A stretch of 64,000 nt of DNA from UBA7236 sp964638865 (GTDB lineage: Bacteria > Bacteroidota > Bacteroidia > Chitinophagales > BACL12). Below the pieces are notes generated by a model that had not been told where the DNA came from, searched no databases, and saw only the letters and a list, made by a program, of their open reading frames with translations. The position numbers and the translations under genes are program-made. The stretch spans positions 4,431-68,430 of the forward strand of contig CAZXBG010000003.1 in assembly GCA_964638865.1 (NCBI GenBank), written 5' to 3'. Below are positions 8,606 through 18,707 of the stretch, piece after piece (within the stretch, counting starts at the first letter, position 1; each line of letters opens with the position of its first letter).

Positions 8606-11600
8606 GTGGAAAAAATCTTGAAAAATCTTTTAACAGAAAGAATATTGGTGTTAGATGGGGCTATGGGAACAATGATTCAGCGTTATAAATTGACCGAGGA
8701 AGATTTTAAAGGGGAGTTGTTCAAGGATCATTTGTTCGATCTTAAGGGAAATAATGACATTCTTTCACTTACACAACCTCAAATAGTACAGGAAATTCAC
8801 CGGCAATATCTCGATGCTGGTGCTGATATTATAGAAACAAATACATTTAGCGGGACAAGTGTTGCTCAGGCAGATTATCATTTGGAGCATATTGTTTACG
8901 AATTAAATTACAGATCAGCGAAGATCGCTAAGGAAGTTGCAGAAGAATTTTCACAAAAAGAACCGAATAAACCCAGGTTTGTTGCAGGTGCATTAGGCCC
9001 CACAAATAAAACCTTAAGTCTTTCTCCGGATGTAAACAACCCCGGTTACCGGGCAATTACTTTCGATCAATTGGCTGATGCCTATTATGAACAGGCAAAA
9101 GGTTTGATGGATGGTGGTGTTGATATTTTATTGGTGGAAACAATTTTCGACACACTTAATGCTAAGGCAGCAATTTATGCGATAGAAAATCTTTTTGAAG
9201 ACAGTGGGAAAACATTGCCCGTAATGATCTCCGGAACAATTACGGATGCAAGTGGAAGAACATTGAGTGGGCAAACGGTGGAAGCATTTCTTATTTCCAT
9301 TTCGCATATTCCATTATTAAGTGTTGGATTAAATTGTGCTTTAGGAGCAAAACAATTAAAAGAACACATTAAAACATTAGCGGAAAAAACAGATTTTTTT
9401 GTTTCTGCATATCCGAATGCAGGTTTACCAAATGCTTTTGGTGAGTATGATGAAACTCCGGAAAGCAATGGTAATGATGTGGAAGAATATTTAAAAAGTG
9501 GTTGGATAAATATTATTGGAGGATGTTGCGGAACCACACCCGAGCACATTAAATATATTGCGGACATATCTAAAAAATACAAACCGAGAATTCCAAGAAC
9601 ACTACCCAGGCTGCCATCTTATTCGGGACTTGAACAATTTGAAATTTATGCAGGAAGTAATTTTGTAAATGTTGGTGAAAGAACAAATATTACCGGCAGC
9701 AAACAGTTTAAAAGACTAATAACTGAAGAGAAATACGATGATGCATTAATTGTTGCACGTCAGCAGGTTGAGAATGGCGCACAGATAATTGATGTAAACA
9801 TGGATGAGGGGATGATAGATTCTGTAGAAGTGATGAAAAACTTTTTGAATTTAGTTGCTGCTGAGCCGGATATTGCAAGAGTTCCCGTGATGATAGATTC
9901 CAGCAAATGGGAGGTGATTGAGGCAGGATTAAAATGTATGCAGGGAAAGTGTATAGTAAATTCCATTTCGTTAAAAGAAGGAGAAGAAAAATTTATTTAT
10001 CAGGCAAAAAAGGCAAAAAAATTAGGCGCTGCAGTTATTGTAATGGCATTTGATGAAGAAGGACAAGCCACTACATTTGAAAAAAGGATTTCTATATGCA
10101 AACGCGCATATGATATTTTAGTTAATAAATTAAATTTTCATCCAACAGATGTTATTTTCGATCCCAATATATTAACTGTTGGTACCGGTATAGAAGAACA
10201 TAACAATTATGCAGTAGATTATATTAATGCAACACGATGGATAAAATCGAATTTACCCGGAGCTTTGGTAAGCGGAGGTGTGAGTAACATCTCCTTTTCC
10301 TTTCAGGGAAATAATACAGTGCGGGAGGCTATGCATTCCTCTTTTCTTTACCATGCTATTAAAGCGGGGATGGATATGGGAATTGTGAATGCAGGAATGA
10401 TTGATATTTATGAAGATATTGATAAAAATTTATTGGAGAAAATAGAAGATGTATTATTTAATAGAAATGAACATGCAACAGAAAATCTTATAACCTTTGC
10501 AGAAACTTTAAAGAAAAAAGATAAGGCAGAAATTACAACCGATGAATGGCGAAGTAAACCGGTAGAAGAACGATTAAGCCATTCACTCGTAAAAGGTATA
10601 ACTGAATTTATAGAAATAGATATTGAAGAAGCGCGTTTAAAATATTCTAAACCACTTGAAGTAATTGAAGGTCCTTTAATGGATGGAATGAATATAGTGG
10701 GAGATCTTTTTGGTTCCGGAAAAATGTTTTTACCGCAGGTTGTTAAAAGTGCAAGAGTGATGAAAAGAGCAGTAGCCTATTTGCAACCCTTTATTGAATT
10801 GGAAAAAAAATCATCGGGTAATACCTCTAGTCACCCTAAGATATTAATGGCCACTGTAAAAGGTGATGTGCATGATATTGGAAAGAATATAGTTGGGGTA
10901 GTTTTAGCCTGCAATAATTATGAAATAATTGATTTGGGTGTAATGGTTTCGGCAGAACGAATATTAAATGCTGCATTAGAGAATAAAGTAGATATTATCG
11001 GATTAAGTGGATTGATTACTCCCTCACTTGATGAGATGGTAAATGTTGCTTTGGAAATGGAAAAAAGAAAATTTACAATTCCGTTATTAATTGGAGGAGC
11101 AACCACATCAAGAACACATACAGCGGTAAAAATTGCACCGGGTTATTCGCATGCTGTAATTCATGTAACAGATGCCTCGCGCAGTGTAACAATAGCGGGA
11201 AAATTATTGGGCAAAGAAAAAGCTGCCTTTACAAAAGAGATTAATGACGAGTATCGCATCATAGAACAAAATCATAAATACAAACAGTCGTTCAAAGGAT
11301 ATATCACCCTAGAGGAAGCCAGAAAAAATAAATACCAAATTGATTGGGATAATTACACTCCTTTTATTCCATCTTTTACAGGAATTAAAATATTTGAAAA
11401 TTATTCGCTGGAAGAGTTATCAGGTTATATCGACTGGACCCCGTTTTTTCAGACCTGGGAATTGCATGGAAAATATCCTGAAATATTGAGCGATGAAATT
11501 GTTGGAAATGCAGCAAAACAACTTTTTGATGATGCGCAATTGATGCTCCAAAAAATAATTTCTGAAAATTGGCTGGAGGCAAGAGCTCTAATTGGTATAT

Positions 11601-12274
11601 TTAAATGTTATGCGGAAGGAGATGATATTATTTTAGTAGATGACAATGGTAATGAATTAGAAAGACTTTTTAATTTACGTCAACAGAATAAAAAAGCGGA
11701 TGGACAGGCAAATTATTGCCTTAGTGATTTAATATGCCCAAAGCACAACGCAACTTCATTTACTGACTATGTGGGTGCCTTTGCTGTTTCAACAGGATTT
11801 AAAATAGAAGAACAGATAGCGATATTCGAAAAAAATCATGATGATTATTCAGCGATATTGTTAAAGTCGCTGGCGGATAGATTGGCGGAGGCTTTTGCAG
11901 AAAGAATGCACGAGCGAGTGCGCAAAGAATTTTGGGGATATGATAAAAGTGAAAAATTAAATACTTCTGATCTTATTGAAGAAAAATATCAGGGGATAAG
12001 ACCGGCACCGGGATATCCTGCATGTCCGGATCACACTGAAAAAATCACTTTATTTAAATTGTTGGAAGTGCAAAAAAATATTGGTGTTGAATTAACGGAG
12101 AGCATGGCCATGTACCCGGCTTCAAGTGTGAGCGGATGGTATTTTGCACATCCCGAATCAAAATATTTTGGCATAGGGAAAATAGGGAAAGATCAGGTGG
12201 AAGATCTCGCTAAAAGAAAAAACATTCCATTTGAGGAAATGGAAAAATGGTTGCGGAGTAATATTAATTATTGA
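8606..12274 (+). CDS. metH: Cobalamin-dependent methionine synthase
   Basis: Transfers the methyl group of 5-methyltetrahydrofolate to homocysteine through methylcobalamin. All four modules are present in the 1,222 residues. The homocysteine domain has zinc ligands Cys244 (GLNCALG) and Cys307/308 (GGCCGTTPEH). The folate (pterin) domain starts at NVGERTNITGS near residue 355. The cobalamin cap and Rossmann domain carry DVHDIGKN, with His756 as lower axial ligand. The C-terminal SAM-dependent reactivation domain has RPAPGYPACPDH near residue 1131. Length and residue numbering follow E. coli MetH closely. The start is GTG, 4 bases below a TAATTTTG element, with no room for a normal ribosome-binding site. 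No cobalamin riboswitch was seen upstream. The stop overlaps the convergent TolC-family gene by 7 bases. Confidence 0.98.
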   Translation: MEKILKNLLTERILVLDGAMGTMIQRYKLTEEDFKGELFKDHLFDLKGNNDILSLTQPQIVQEIHRQYLDAGADIIETNTFSGTSVAQADYHLEHIVYELNYRSAKIAKEVAEEFSQKEPNKPRFVAGALGPTNKTLSLSPDVNNPGYRAITFDQLADAYYEQAKGLMDGGVDILLVETIFDTLNAKAAIYAIENLFEDSGKTLPVMISGTITDASGRTLSGQTVEAFLISISHIPLLSVGLNCALGAKQLKEHIKTLAEKTDFFVSAYPNAGLPNAFGEYDETPESNGNDVEEYLKSGWINIIGGCCGTTPEHIKYIADISKKYKPRIPRTLPRLPSYSGLEQFEIYAGSNFVNVGERTNITGSKQFKRLITEEKYDDALIVARQQVENGAQIIDVNMDEGMIDSVEVMKNFLNLVAAEPDIARVPVMIDSSKWEVIEAGLKCMQGKCIVNSISLKEGEEKFIYQAKKAKKLGAAVIVMAFDEEGQATTFEKRISICKRAYDILVNKLNFHPTDVIFDPNILTVGTGIEEHNNYAVDYINATRWIKSNLPGALVSGGVSNISFSFQGNNTVREAMHSSFLYHAIKAGMDMGIVNAGMIDIYEDIDKNLLEKIEDVLFNRNEHATENLITFAETLKKKDKAEITTDEWRSKPVEERLSHSLVKGITEFIEIDIEEARLKYSKPLEVIEGPLMDGMNIVGDLFGSGKMFLPQVVKSARVMKRAVAYLQPFIELEKKSSGNTSSHPKILMATVKGDVHDIGKNIVGVVLACNNYEIIDLGVMVSAERILNAALENKVDIIGLSGLITPSLDEMVNVALEMEKRKFTIPLLIGGATTSRTHTAVKIAPGYSHAVIHVTDASRSVTIAGKLLGKEKAAFTKEINDEYRIIEQNHKYKQSFKGYITLEEARKNKYQIDWDNYTPFIPSFTGIKIFENYSLEELSGYIDWTPFFQTWELHGKYPEILSDEIVGNAAKQLFDDAQLMLQKIISENWLEARALIGIFKCYAEGDDIILVDDNGNELERLFNLRQQNKKADGQANYCLSDLICPKHNATSFTDYVGAFAVSTGFKIEEQIAIFEKNHDDYSAILLKSLADRLAEAFAERMHERVRKEFWGYDKSEKLNTSDLIEEKYQGIRPAPGYPACPDHTEKITLFKLLEVQKNIGVELTESMAMYPASSVSGWYFAHPESKYFGIGKIGKDQVEDLAKRKNIPFEEMEKWLRSNINY

Positions 12275-13572
12275 GATACAAGATTTCCACTTAAATATTT
12301 TAATTGAATTTCGGCGAGCTTTGCATTTAACTCTTCTTTTAAGTATCTATTTTCGGCATTCACTTTTTGTAATTGAATTTCGCGCAATTCAACGGAGGTG
12401 ATTGCACCCAGTTTAAATTTCTCGAGTGCTATGGAAACATTCTCTGTTGCGGATTGTATATTCTGATTTTCAATTTTCATAAGCTGTAAAGAGGTTTCAT
12501 ATTGATTGAATAACATTACAATTTTTGTATTTACCGATAATTGCGTTTGCTGAAAATCCAATTCAACCATTTGCTGCATGATCTTTACTTGCTCAATATC
12601 TCGTGAAACTGTAAAACCATTAAATAATGGAATACTAACGCTAATTCCGGCTCCGGGACCTACATTAAAATTTGATTCTACAAATCCCGCCTCTGATACA
12701 GACTTTAAAAATCCATATCCTGCATTAACGGAAATTGTTGGGTAGAGATACGATTTATATTCCTTCACCTGAAGGTCCATTATTTGTTTATTTTTTTCCA
12801 TCATCATAATTGATGTATTGTTTGCAGTTATATTAGTTTTAACTACATCAATATTTAATGATGGATCAACAACAATCTTTTCGGTAACTTCAAAATTGGT
12901 GTTTGCGTCTCTTGCCATTAATTCGTTAGTAACGGCTTTCGTATTTTTTATTTGCAACAGAATATTTATATAAGCAGCAGTATCTGTATTAAGATCCACC
13001 TTTGCCTGCAAAACATCCAGTCCTGATGCCGAACCAATTACATTGCGCTGACTCGCAATTTTTAATCGTTCATCGGAAATATCCATAACATTTTCCATCA
13101 CCATTTTAGCATTTTCCAATTGAATCATGTTATTCCACTCAACCATTAACTGAAGGGCAATATCTTCCATTTTAGCTTTTACCTGCATTTCGCCCAAGGC
13201 TGATAACTCTTCCAATTTATCCTTTCTTGCAAACATGCCCATACCATCAAAAACTGTCCAATCCAAATAAACTCCGGCATCAATAGAATTGGCAACGGCA
13301 TTTTTCTCTGACCTTGTATCTCCACTAAAATATTGTTGCTCAGAATTGGTAACTTCCACATTATAATTTGCAATAGCAGAAACTATAGGAAGCATACCTG
13401 CATATCCGGGGTGATTTTGTAATGCTGTTATTTGCTGTTGAAAATTTACTAATTGAATTCCGTAATTATTTTGCCAGGCTATTGTTAATGCTTCTTTTAA
13501 AGTTAATGTTTGTGCTGATAAAACATACGGAATTAACACAAAAATAAGAAATATTGAAACCAGCTTCTTCAT
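12268..13572 (-). CDS. TolC-family outer-membrane efflux protein
   Basis: Outer-membrane channel of a tripartite efflux pump, last gene of the operon. A signal peptide (MKKLVSIF to VLSAQ) is followed by two copies of the coiled-coil/beta-strand OEP repeat, each with long Ala/Gln/Asn-rich helices and a strand such as AGISVSIPLFNGF. At 434 residues it is in the normal range. An ATG nine codons upstream (13599) overlaps the RND gene, but MKKLVS at 13572 gives a standard signal peptide. The start lies 13 bases after the RND stop. The C-terminus overlaps the 3' end of metH. Confidence 0.92.
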   Translation of the reverse strand: MKKLVSIFLIFVLIPYVLSAQTLTLKEALTIAWQNNYGIQLVNFQQQITALQNHPGYAGMLPIVSAIANYNVEVTNSEQQYFSGDTRSEKNAVANSIDAGVYLDWTVFDGMGMFARKDKLEELSALGEMQVKAKMEDIALQLMVEWNNMIQLENAKMVMENVMDISDERLKIASQRNVIGSASGLDVLQAKVDLNTDTAAYINILLQIKNTKAVTNELMARDANTNFEVTEKIVVDPSLNIDVVKTNITANNTSIMMMEKNKQIMDLQVKEYKSYLYPTISVNAGYGFLKSVSEAGFVESNFNVGPGAGISVSIPLFNGFTVSRDIEQVKIMQQMVELDFQQTQLSVNTKIVMLFNQYETSLQLMKIENQNIQSATENVSIALEKFKLGAITSVELREIQLQKVNAENRYLKEELNAKLAEIQLKYLSGNLVSQ

Positions 13573-13585
13573 ATTGTTATCACTT

Positions 13586-16500
13586 TTAATTTTCATCACT
13601 TGATGGAATTTTCTTTTTGGATGAGGACATATAAGTATATAAAAGAGGAATTACATAAAGTGTGAGTATCAGTGAAAATAATAATCCGCCAATGATAGCA
13701 ATACCCATTGATACCCTGCTTTTTGAAGATGCCCCTAATGCAAGTGCAATGGGTAAAGCGCCCAAAACTGTAGCAAAACTTGTCATAAGAATAGGTCGGA
13801 AACGCTGTGATGCAGCTTCTATAGCGGCTTCAAATTTATTCAAACCTGTTTCTTTTCGCTGATTGGCGAATTCAACAATTAATATTCCGTTTTTAGTAAC
13901 AATTCCCACAAGTACAATAATACCTATCTGACTAAAAATATTTAATGTTTGTCCGAATAACGACAAACTCAAAACAGCTCCTGCAAGCGCTAAAGGAACG
14001 GTGAACATTACAATAAGAGGATCGCGAAAACTTTCAAATTGTGCCGACAAAATAAGATACACCAAAATAAGAGCTAAATAAAACGCAAATTGCAAACTGT
14101 TGGAACTCTCCGCAAATTCTTTTGAAGTGCCTGCCAATGCTGTAGAAAAACTTTCATCCAAAACTTCTTCTGCAATTTTGTCCATTGTATTTATGCCATC
14201 TCCGAGTGTAAATCCGGGTGCCGGGTTTGCGGAAATTGTTGCAGAAACATATCTGTTGTATCGAAATAATTGTGGAGGCGAACTTTTATCGGAAAGATGA
14301 ACAAGATTATCCAGTTGAATTAATTCTCCGCGATTATTTTTTACATAAACTTTTGTGAGATCAAGAGGTTCATCGCGATTGTCTCTGGTTGCCTGACCAA
14401 TTATCTGATACTGTTTATTGTTCAAAATAAAAAATCCAAAACGTTGTCCGCTAAAATACAACTGTAATGATTCCGCAATATCGCGAACAGAAACACCTAA
14501 AACCTTCGCACGTTCGCGATCAATTTCCACGGTTAATTCCGGTTTGTTAAATTTTAAATTAATATCTACTACCTGAAAAACATTTTCTTGTGCTGCCTTT
14601 TCCATAAATTTTGGAATTACCTCCCTCAGTCGCTCAAAATCAGGTGCTTGAATTACGTATTGCACAGGAAGTCCTGCACGTCTGTCGCCACCAATCGTTT
14701 GTTCCTGACTAATAAATGTTCTTGCGAAATTATATTTCTTTACAATTGCTGCAACTTCATCGGCAAGTTCTTGTTGCGATTTATCTCTTTCCGTTGCATC
14801 CACCAGACTCACTCGAATAAAACTTGAATTTGCAGCACTTGATGATCCGAAAGAAGGAGCGGTAACGGCAATGATATTTTCTTTTTCCCGGAAGGTATCA
14901 ACAATACTAATTAATTCCTGATTGAAGGCATCCATACTTTCAAAGGATGTTCCTTCAGGGGCAGTGGCATTAATTACAAACCGACCTTTATCCTCCATAG
15001 GAGCAAGTTCTTCCGGCAATTTTCCACCAAAATAAAATATGATAGCACCAGAAACTGCAATTAAAATAAAAGCGATCCAACGTATTTTTAATAACGATTG
15101 TAAGGAAGAAGCATATCCCTTAATTAATCCTTCAAAAAATGGTTCTGTTTTTCTATATAACCAATTGTGTTTTTCGCGTTGTTTTAAAATTCGCGCACTC
15201 ATCATTGGGGTGAGCGTTAAAGAGACTATTGCAGAAATAATAATTGCTCCGGCAACTGTGATCCCGAATTCACGAAATAATCTTCCTGTTAATCCTTCTA
15301 AAAATATTACTGGTAAAAAAACTGCTGCCAATGTTATAGTGGTGGAAATAATGGCGAAGGTTATTTCTTTAGAACCTTCGTGCGCTGCTTTATGTGGTGC
15401 CATTCCGCGTTCCACTTTTGCGTAAATATTTTCTAACACCACAATAGCGTCATCCACCACAATTCCCGTTGCCAAAACAATTCCGAGTAGTGTTAAAACA
15501 TTGATGGAAAATCCGGATACATACATTATAAAAAATGCACCTATAAGGGAGATGGGAATTGCAATAACCGGAATTAAAGTTGTGCGCCAATCGCGCAGAA
15601 AAATAAAAATAATAAGCACAACAAGTGCAAATGCAATTAATAAAGTTTCCTGCACTTCGGAAATTGCTTTTCTGATACTTGTTGTTGTATCGAGAGCAAT
15701 ATTATATTTTAGATCATCCGGTAATTCTCCTTTTATTTGGTCGACCCTGCGATAAAATTCATCCGCAATTTCAATATAATTTGAACCCGGCTGCGGGGTT
15801 ATCGCTACTGCAACTTGCGGAATACCTGCATTCCCACGCAGAATGGTGCGTTCATTTTCAGGTAATAATTTGGCCTGACCAATATCTTTTAATTTAATTA
15901 CAGATCCATCTGTTTCATAAATAATAAGATCATTAAAATCTTCCTCTGTAGTTAATCTTCCGAAAGTGCGAATAGATAATTCAGTAGTGTATCCTTCAAT
16001 ACGACCGGTAGGTAATTCTACATTTTCTCGGTTGAGAGCATCGCGAACATCTGCAGGAGTTAAATTATATCCGGCCAGTTTTATTGGGTCGAGCAATAAT
16101 TTCATGGAGTATTTTTTTTCTCCCCATATTCTTATTTCACTAACACCCGGAATTGTTTGCAATCTTTCTTTAAAAATATTATTCGCAATTTCCGACAATT
16201 CCAATAATGTTTTTTCATTACTTTGAATTGTCATGGAAATAATTGGATTGGAATCAGCGCTAGACTTTGCAACAACAGGTGGATCACAATCAGGAGGTAA
16301 ATTTCGAACCGCTTGACTCACTCTGTCGCGCACATCATTAGCAGCAGCCTCAAGATCAACATCCAATTCAAATTCTACCGTGATAGTACTTCTGCCATCA
16401 CTGCTTATAGAGGATAAAGATCGAATTCCTGCAATTCCATTGATGGATTCTTCCATCACTTCTGTAATCTGCGATTCCACAACATCCGCATTTGCGCCGA

Positions 16501-16654
16501 TATAATTTGTAGTAACAGTAATAATAGGAGGATCAACACTTGGATATTCTCTTACTCCTAAAAATGAATATCCAATAATTCCGAATAAAACAATAAGAAT
16601 CGAAATTACCGAAGCAAGTACAGGGCGATTAATTGATATTGATGATATATTCAT
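13586..16654 (-). CDS. RND-family efflux transporter, HAE1/AcrB type
   Basis: Inner-membrane proton-driven pump that moves drugs or other amphiphiles to the TolC-type channel. The 1,022 residues show the two-fold RND organisation: a first transmembrane helix, a porter domain beginning VREYPSVDPP, then a helix bundle, repeated. The proton-relay acidic pair is present (ATGIVVDDAIVV, equivalent to AcrB Asp407/408), as is the Lys of the second half (GIVTKNGILIVEFA). It overlaps the upstream adaptor gene by 4 bases (ATGA), so translation is probably coupled. No TetR or other local regulator is adjacent. Substrate cannot be read from the sequence. Confidence 0.96.
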   Translation of the reverse strand: MNISSISINRPVLASVISILIVLFGIIGYSFLGVREYPSVDPPIITVTTNYIGANADVVESQITEVMEESINGIAGIRSLSSISSDGRSTITVEFELDVDLEAAANDVRDRVSQAVRNLPPDCDPPVVAKSSADSNPIISMTIQSNEKTLLELSEIANNIFKERLQTIPGVSEIRIWGEKKYSMKLLLDPIKLAGYNLTPADVRDALNRENVELPTGRIEGYTTELSIRTFGRLTTEEDFNDLIIYETDGSVIKLKDIGQAKLLPENERTILRGNAGIPQVAVAITPQPGSNYIEIADEFYRRVDQIKGELPDDLKYNIALDTTTSIRKAISEVQETLLIAFALVVLIIFIFLRDWRTTLIPVIAIPISLIGAFFIMYVSGFSINVLTLLGIVLATGIVVDDAIVVLENIYAKVERGMAPHKAAHEGSKEITFAIISTTITLAAVFLPVIFLEGLTGRLFREFGITVAGAIIISAIVSLTLTPMMSARILKQREKHNWLYRKTEPFFEGLIKGYASSLQSLLKIRWIAFILIAVSGAIIFYFGGKLPEELAPMEDKGRFVINATAPEGTSFESMDAFNQELISIVDTFREKENIIAVTAPSFGSSSAANSSFIRVSLVDATERDKSQQELADEVAAIVKKYNFARTFISQEQTIGGDRRAGLPVQYVIQAPDFERLREVIPKFMEKAAQENVFQVVDINLKFNKPELTVEIDRERAKVLGVSVRDIAESLQLYFSGQRFGFFILNNKQYQIIGQATRDNRDEPLDLTKVYVKNNRGELIQLDNLVHLSDKSSPPQLFRYNRYVSATISANPAPGFTLGDGINTMDKIAEEVLDESFSTALAGTSKEFAESSNSLQFAFYLALILVYLILSAQFESFRDPLIVMFTVPLALAGAVLSLSLFGQTLNIFSQIGIIVLVGIVTKNGILIVEFANQRKETGLNKFEAAIEAASQRFRPILMTSFATVLGALPIALALGASSKSRVSMGIAIIGGLLFSLILTLYVIPLLYTYMSSSKKKIPSSDEN

Positions 16655-17712
16655 TCCTGCGCTTTATTTTCCTTTGGTGAAATCATCAATATGGGTTTTA
16701 CAGGCATTCCATCGCGCACCGTTAAAAGGCCTGTTACAATTACAGAATCACCCGGCATTATTCCTTCCGTAATTTGGGTTTCATTTTCTGATCTGATTCC
16801 GGTTTTTACCAATTGAAGAGAGGCGCGCCCATTTTTTACAATTAAAACCGATTGGCCGTTAATTGTTGGAATAAGTGCATTGGATGGCAAAACGATCGCA
16901 TTATCCAGTGTTTCAAGCGATATCTGCAATTTTGCAAAAGCTCCGGGTATTAATTTGTTTCCGGGGTTTGCACTAATGGCTCTCACTTTTACCGTTCTGG
17001 TGGCAGGGTCTATTTTTGGCTCCTTTGCGTAAACCTTTGCAGCATAATTATTAAGGTCTCCTTCCACAGTAAAATTTACCACAGTACCATTTTTTAAAAG
17101 TGCCGCATATTTTTCAGGAACGCTAAATTCCACTTTTACAGGTTCCGATTGCTGCAAAACAGTGATCAGGTCTGAAGAGGATACAAATCCCCCCAAACTG
17201 ATATAACGCAAACCGATTGTGCCGGCAAAAGGTGCTATAACATTTGTTTTATTAATTTGGATTTCCAACAATTCCATATCAGCTTCCAATTTCAATAAAT
17301 TATTTTGCACCTGATCATATTCTTCTTTACTAATGCCATTAATATCCAGCAGTTTTCTTTTTCGTGTTTCATCCTCCTTTGCTAACAAAATGCTCAGCTC
17401 GGCCTTTTTTAATTGTGCTTTTAATTCCCTGTCATCAATTTTAACCAATAGTTTTCCTGATTGCACCCGTTCGCCCTCCTTAAAATATAATCCGGTGACC
17501 CTGCCTTGAATTTCACTTCTTATCTCTACCTCTTCATTGGAAAGTATGGATCCAGTGGCATTAATTGAGTTGTCGAGTGCGGCTTGTTTTACAATAACTA
17601 CCTGCACCGATTGAGCCGGCATAGCACCCTGAGGTCCTGCCGGGGCAGCATCCTTTTTCCTGTTACAACCCGAGATAGCTAAAACTGCGATAAAATAAAA
17701 AATTGTTTTCAT
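16651..17712 (-). CDS. Efflux periplasmic adaptor (membrane fusion) lipoprotein
   Basis: Links the RND pump to the TolC-like channel. The 353-residue protein has a lipoprotein signal with lipobox AISGC (modified Cys about residue 16), a barrel-sandwich (lipoyl-like) domain split by a coiled-coil hairpin (about residues 50-160), a beta-barrel domain and a membrane-proximal domain ending GDSVIVTGLLTVRDGMPV. It is first in the operon and translationally coupled to the RND gene. The 110 bases upstream should carry the promoter, but I saw only an imperfect TAnnTTTG-like sequence. Confidence 0.93.
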   Translation of the reverse strand: MKTIFYFIAVLAISGCNRKKDAAPAGPQGAMPAQSVQVVIVKQAALDNSINATGSILSNEEVEIRSEIQGRVTGLYFKEGERVQSGKLLVKIDDRELKAQLKKAELSILLAKEDETRKRKLLDINGISKEEYDQVQNNLLKLEADMELLEIQINKTNVIAPFAGTIGLRYISLGGFVSSSDLITVLQQSEPVKVEFSVPEKYAALLKNGTVVNFTVEGDLNNYAAKVYAKEPKIDPATRTVKVRAISANPGNKLIPGAFAKLQISLETLDNAIVLPSNALIPTINGQSVLIVKNGRASLQLVKTGIRSENETQITEGIMPGDSVIVTGLLTVRDGMPVKPILMISPKENKAQE

Positions 17713-17822
17713 CCTGTTTATATCATTAGTTTTTGATTGAGCAATACATAATTACAAAGTAAATTAATATTAGTTCAGTTAAATGCTCTTTAAAATGTGT
17801 TAACAATGCTATATTCCAGCTT

Positions 17823-18707
17823 CTAAGTAAAATCCTCACCGAAACTAATCCCATATTTCAATTTTAACATTTTCAGATCCTCAGTAAAATATTGTTGCGC
17901 GAGTTGTTTTTCTTCTGCTGTAATCTGTTGCTGCGCTACTTCTGTTTTATTAATTGCATAAACCTTATCTATAATACCTGATTTTATGATCAATTTTCGG
18001 AATGGTTTTAAAAAAAATGATATTGTTTTTCGCAGATTGCTGTCCCTATTCAATAATAATTGTTGCAACCATTTACTTTTTACACCGGAGCCTGCATTAA
18101 ATTTTATATTCTCCTGTTCAAACGGTATATAAGCGATATTTAAAGCAACAGTTAATTGTTTATAAAATGTTTCCGGGTCCTTTTTAAGATCCTCAAGTTT
18201 CAAAAGAATAAAATTTTCCAAAGGGAAAAATTGCAACCAATAATTTAGATGCTCATAATATAAACTGCCGTAAAAATGACAAGTATTATTTAATTCTGCG
18301 ATGTCATTATTATTTAATCTGCTTTTTTCTAATTGTATCGTTTTAAGAAAAGAGGTATTGCTCTCTTCATGTCCATAGTTCACAGAATAATTAAAATTAG
18401 AAAATGCACGCTCCACGGGATCCCGCAACATTACGATCAATTTCATTTCGGGATTATAGGTTTTAATTCTTTCCGGCGCCTTTTTATCTATTAATAAATA
18501 AGTATCTGCAGTTGCCGTTATTTTTTTTTCTTGCGGTTCAAATAAAGAGTGAAAATATTTATCTCCGCGTTTAAACAGATCATCAATTGAAAAATAATGC
18601 ACTTCTTTTGTGATAGAAAAATTTACTTCCTTGTGGTTGGAAAGATATTGATACACGGAGGTTGTTCCGCTGCGCCCTGCACCTATTATAATGGCATTCA
18701 CTTTCAT
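17823..18707 (-). CDS. Sulfotransferase family protein
   Basis: Transfers sulfate from PAPS to an acceptor, usually a carbohydrate. The 5'-phosphosulfate loop is at the N-terminus (IGAGRSGTTSVYQYL, residues about 8-22) and the 3'-phosphate-binding motif follows (MLRDPVERAFSNF, about residue 100). At 294 residues it is the usual size for the bacterial carbohydrate/heparan-sulfotransferase-like group. It overlaps the polysaccharide deacetylase gene upstream by 4 bases, and the pair probably modifies a surface polysaccharide or lipid-linked sugar, perhaps one made by the large locus to the right. No PAPS-synthesis genes are in the window. The acceptor is unknown. Confidence 0.87.
   Translation of the reverse strand: MKVNAIIIGAGRSGTTSVYQYLSNHKEVNFSITKEVHYFSIDDLFKRGDKYFHSLFEPQEKKITATADTYLLIDKKAPERIKTYNPEMKLIVMLRDPVERAFSNFNYSVNYGHEESNTSFLKTIQLEKSRLNNNDIAELNNTCHFYGSLYYEHLNYWLQFFPLENFILLKLEDLKKDPETFYKQLTVALNIAYIPFEQENIKFNAGSGVKSKWLQQLLLNRDSNLRKTISFFLKPFRKLIIKSGIIDKVYAINKTEVAQQQITAEEKQLAQQYFTEDLKMLKLKYGISFGEDFT

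Noticed and set aside
15039..15425. 128-codon plus-strand open frame
   Set aside because: It is antisense to the RND transporter; its apparent composition is a mirror of transmembrane codons.
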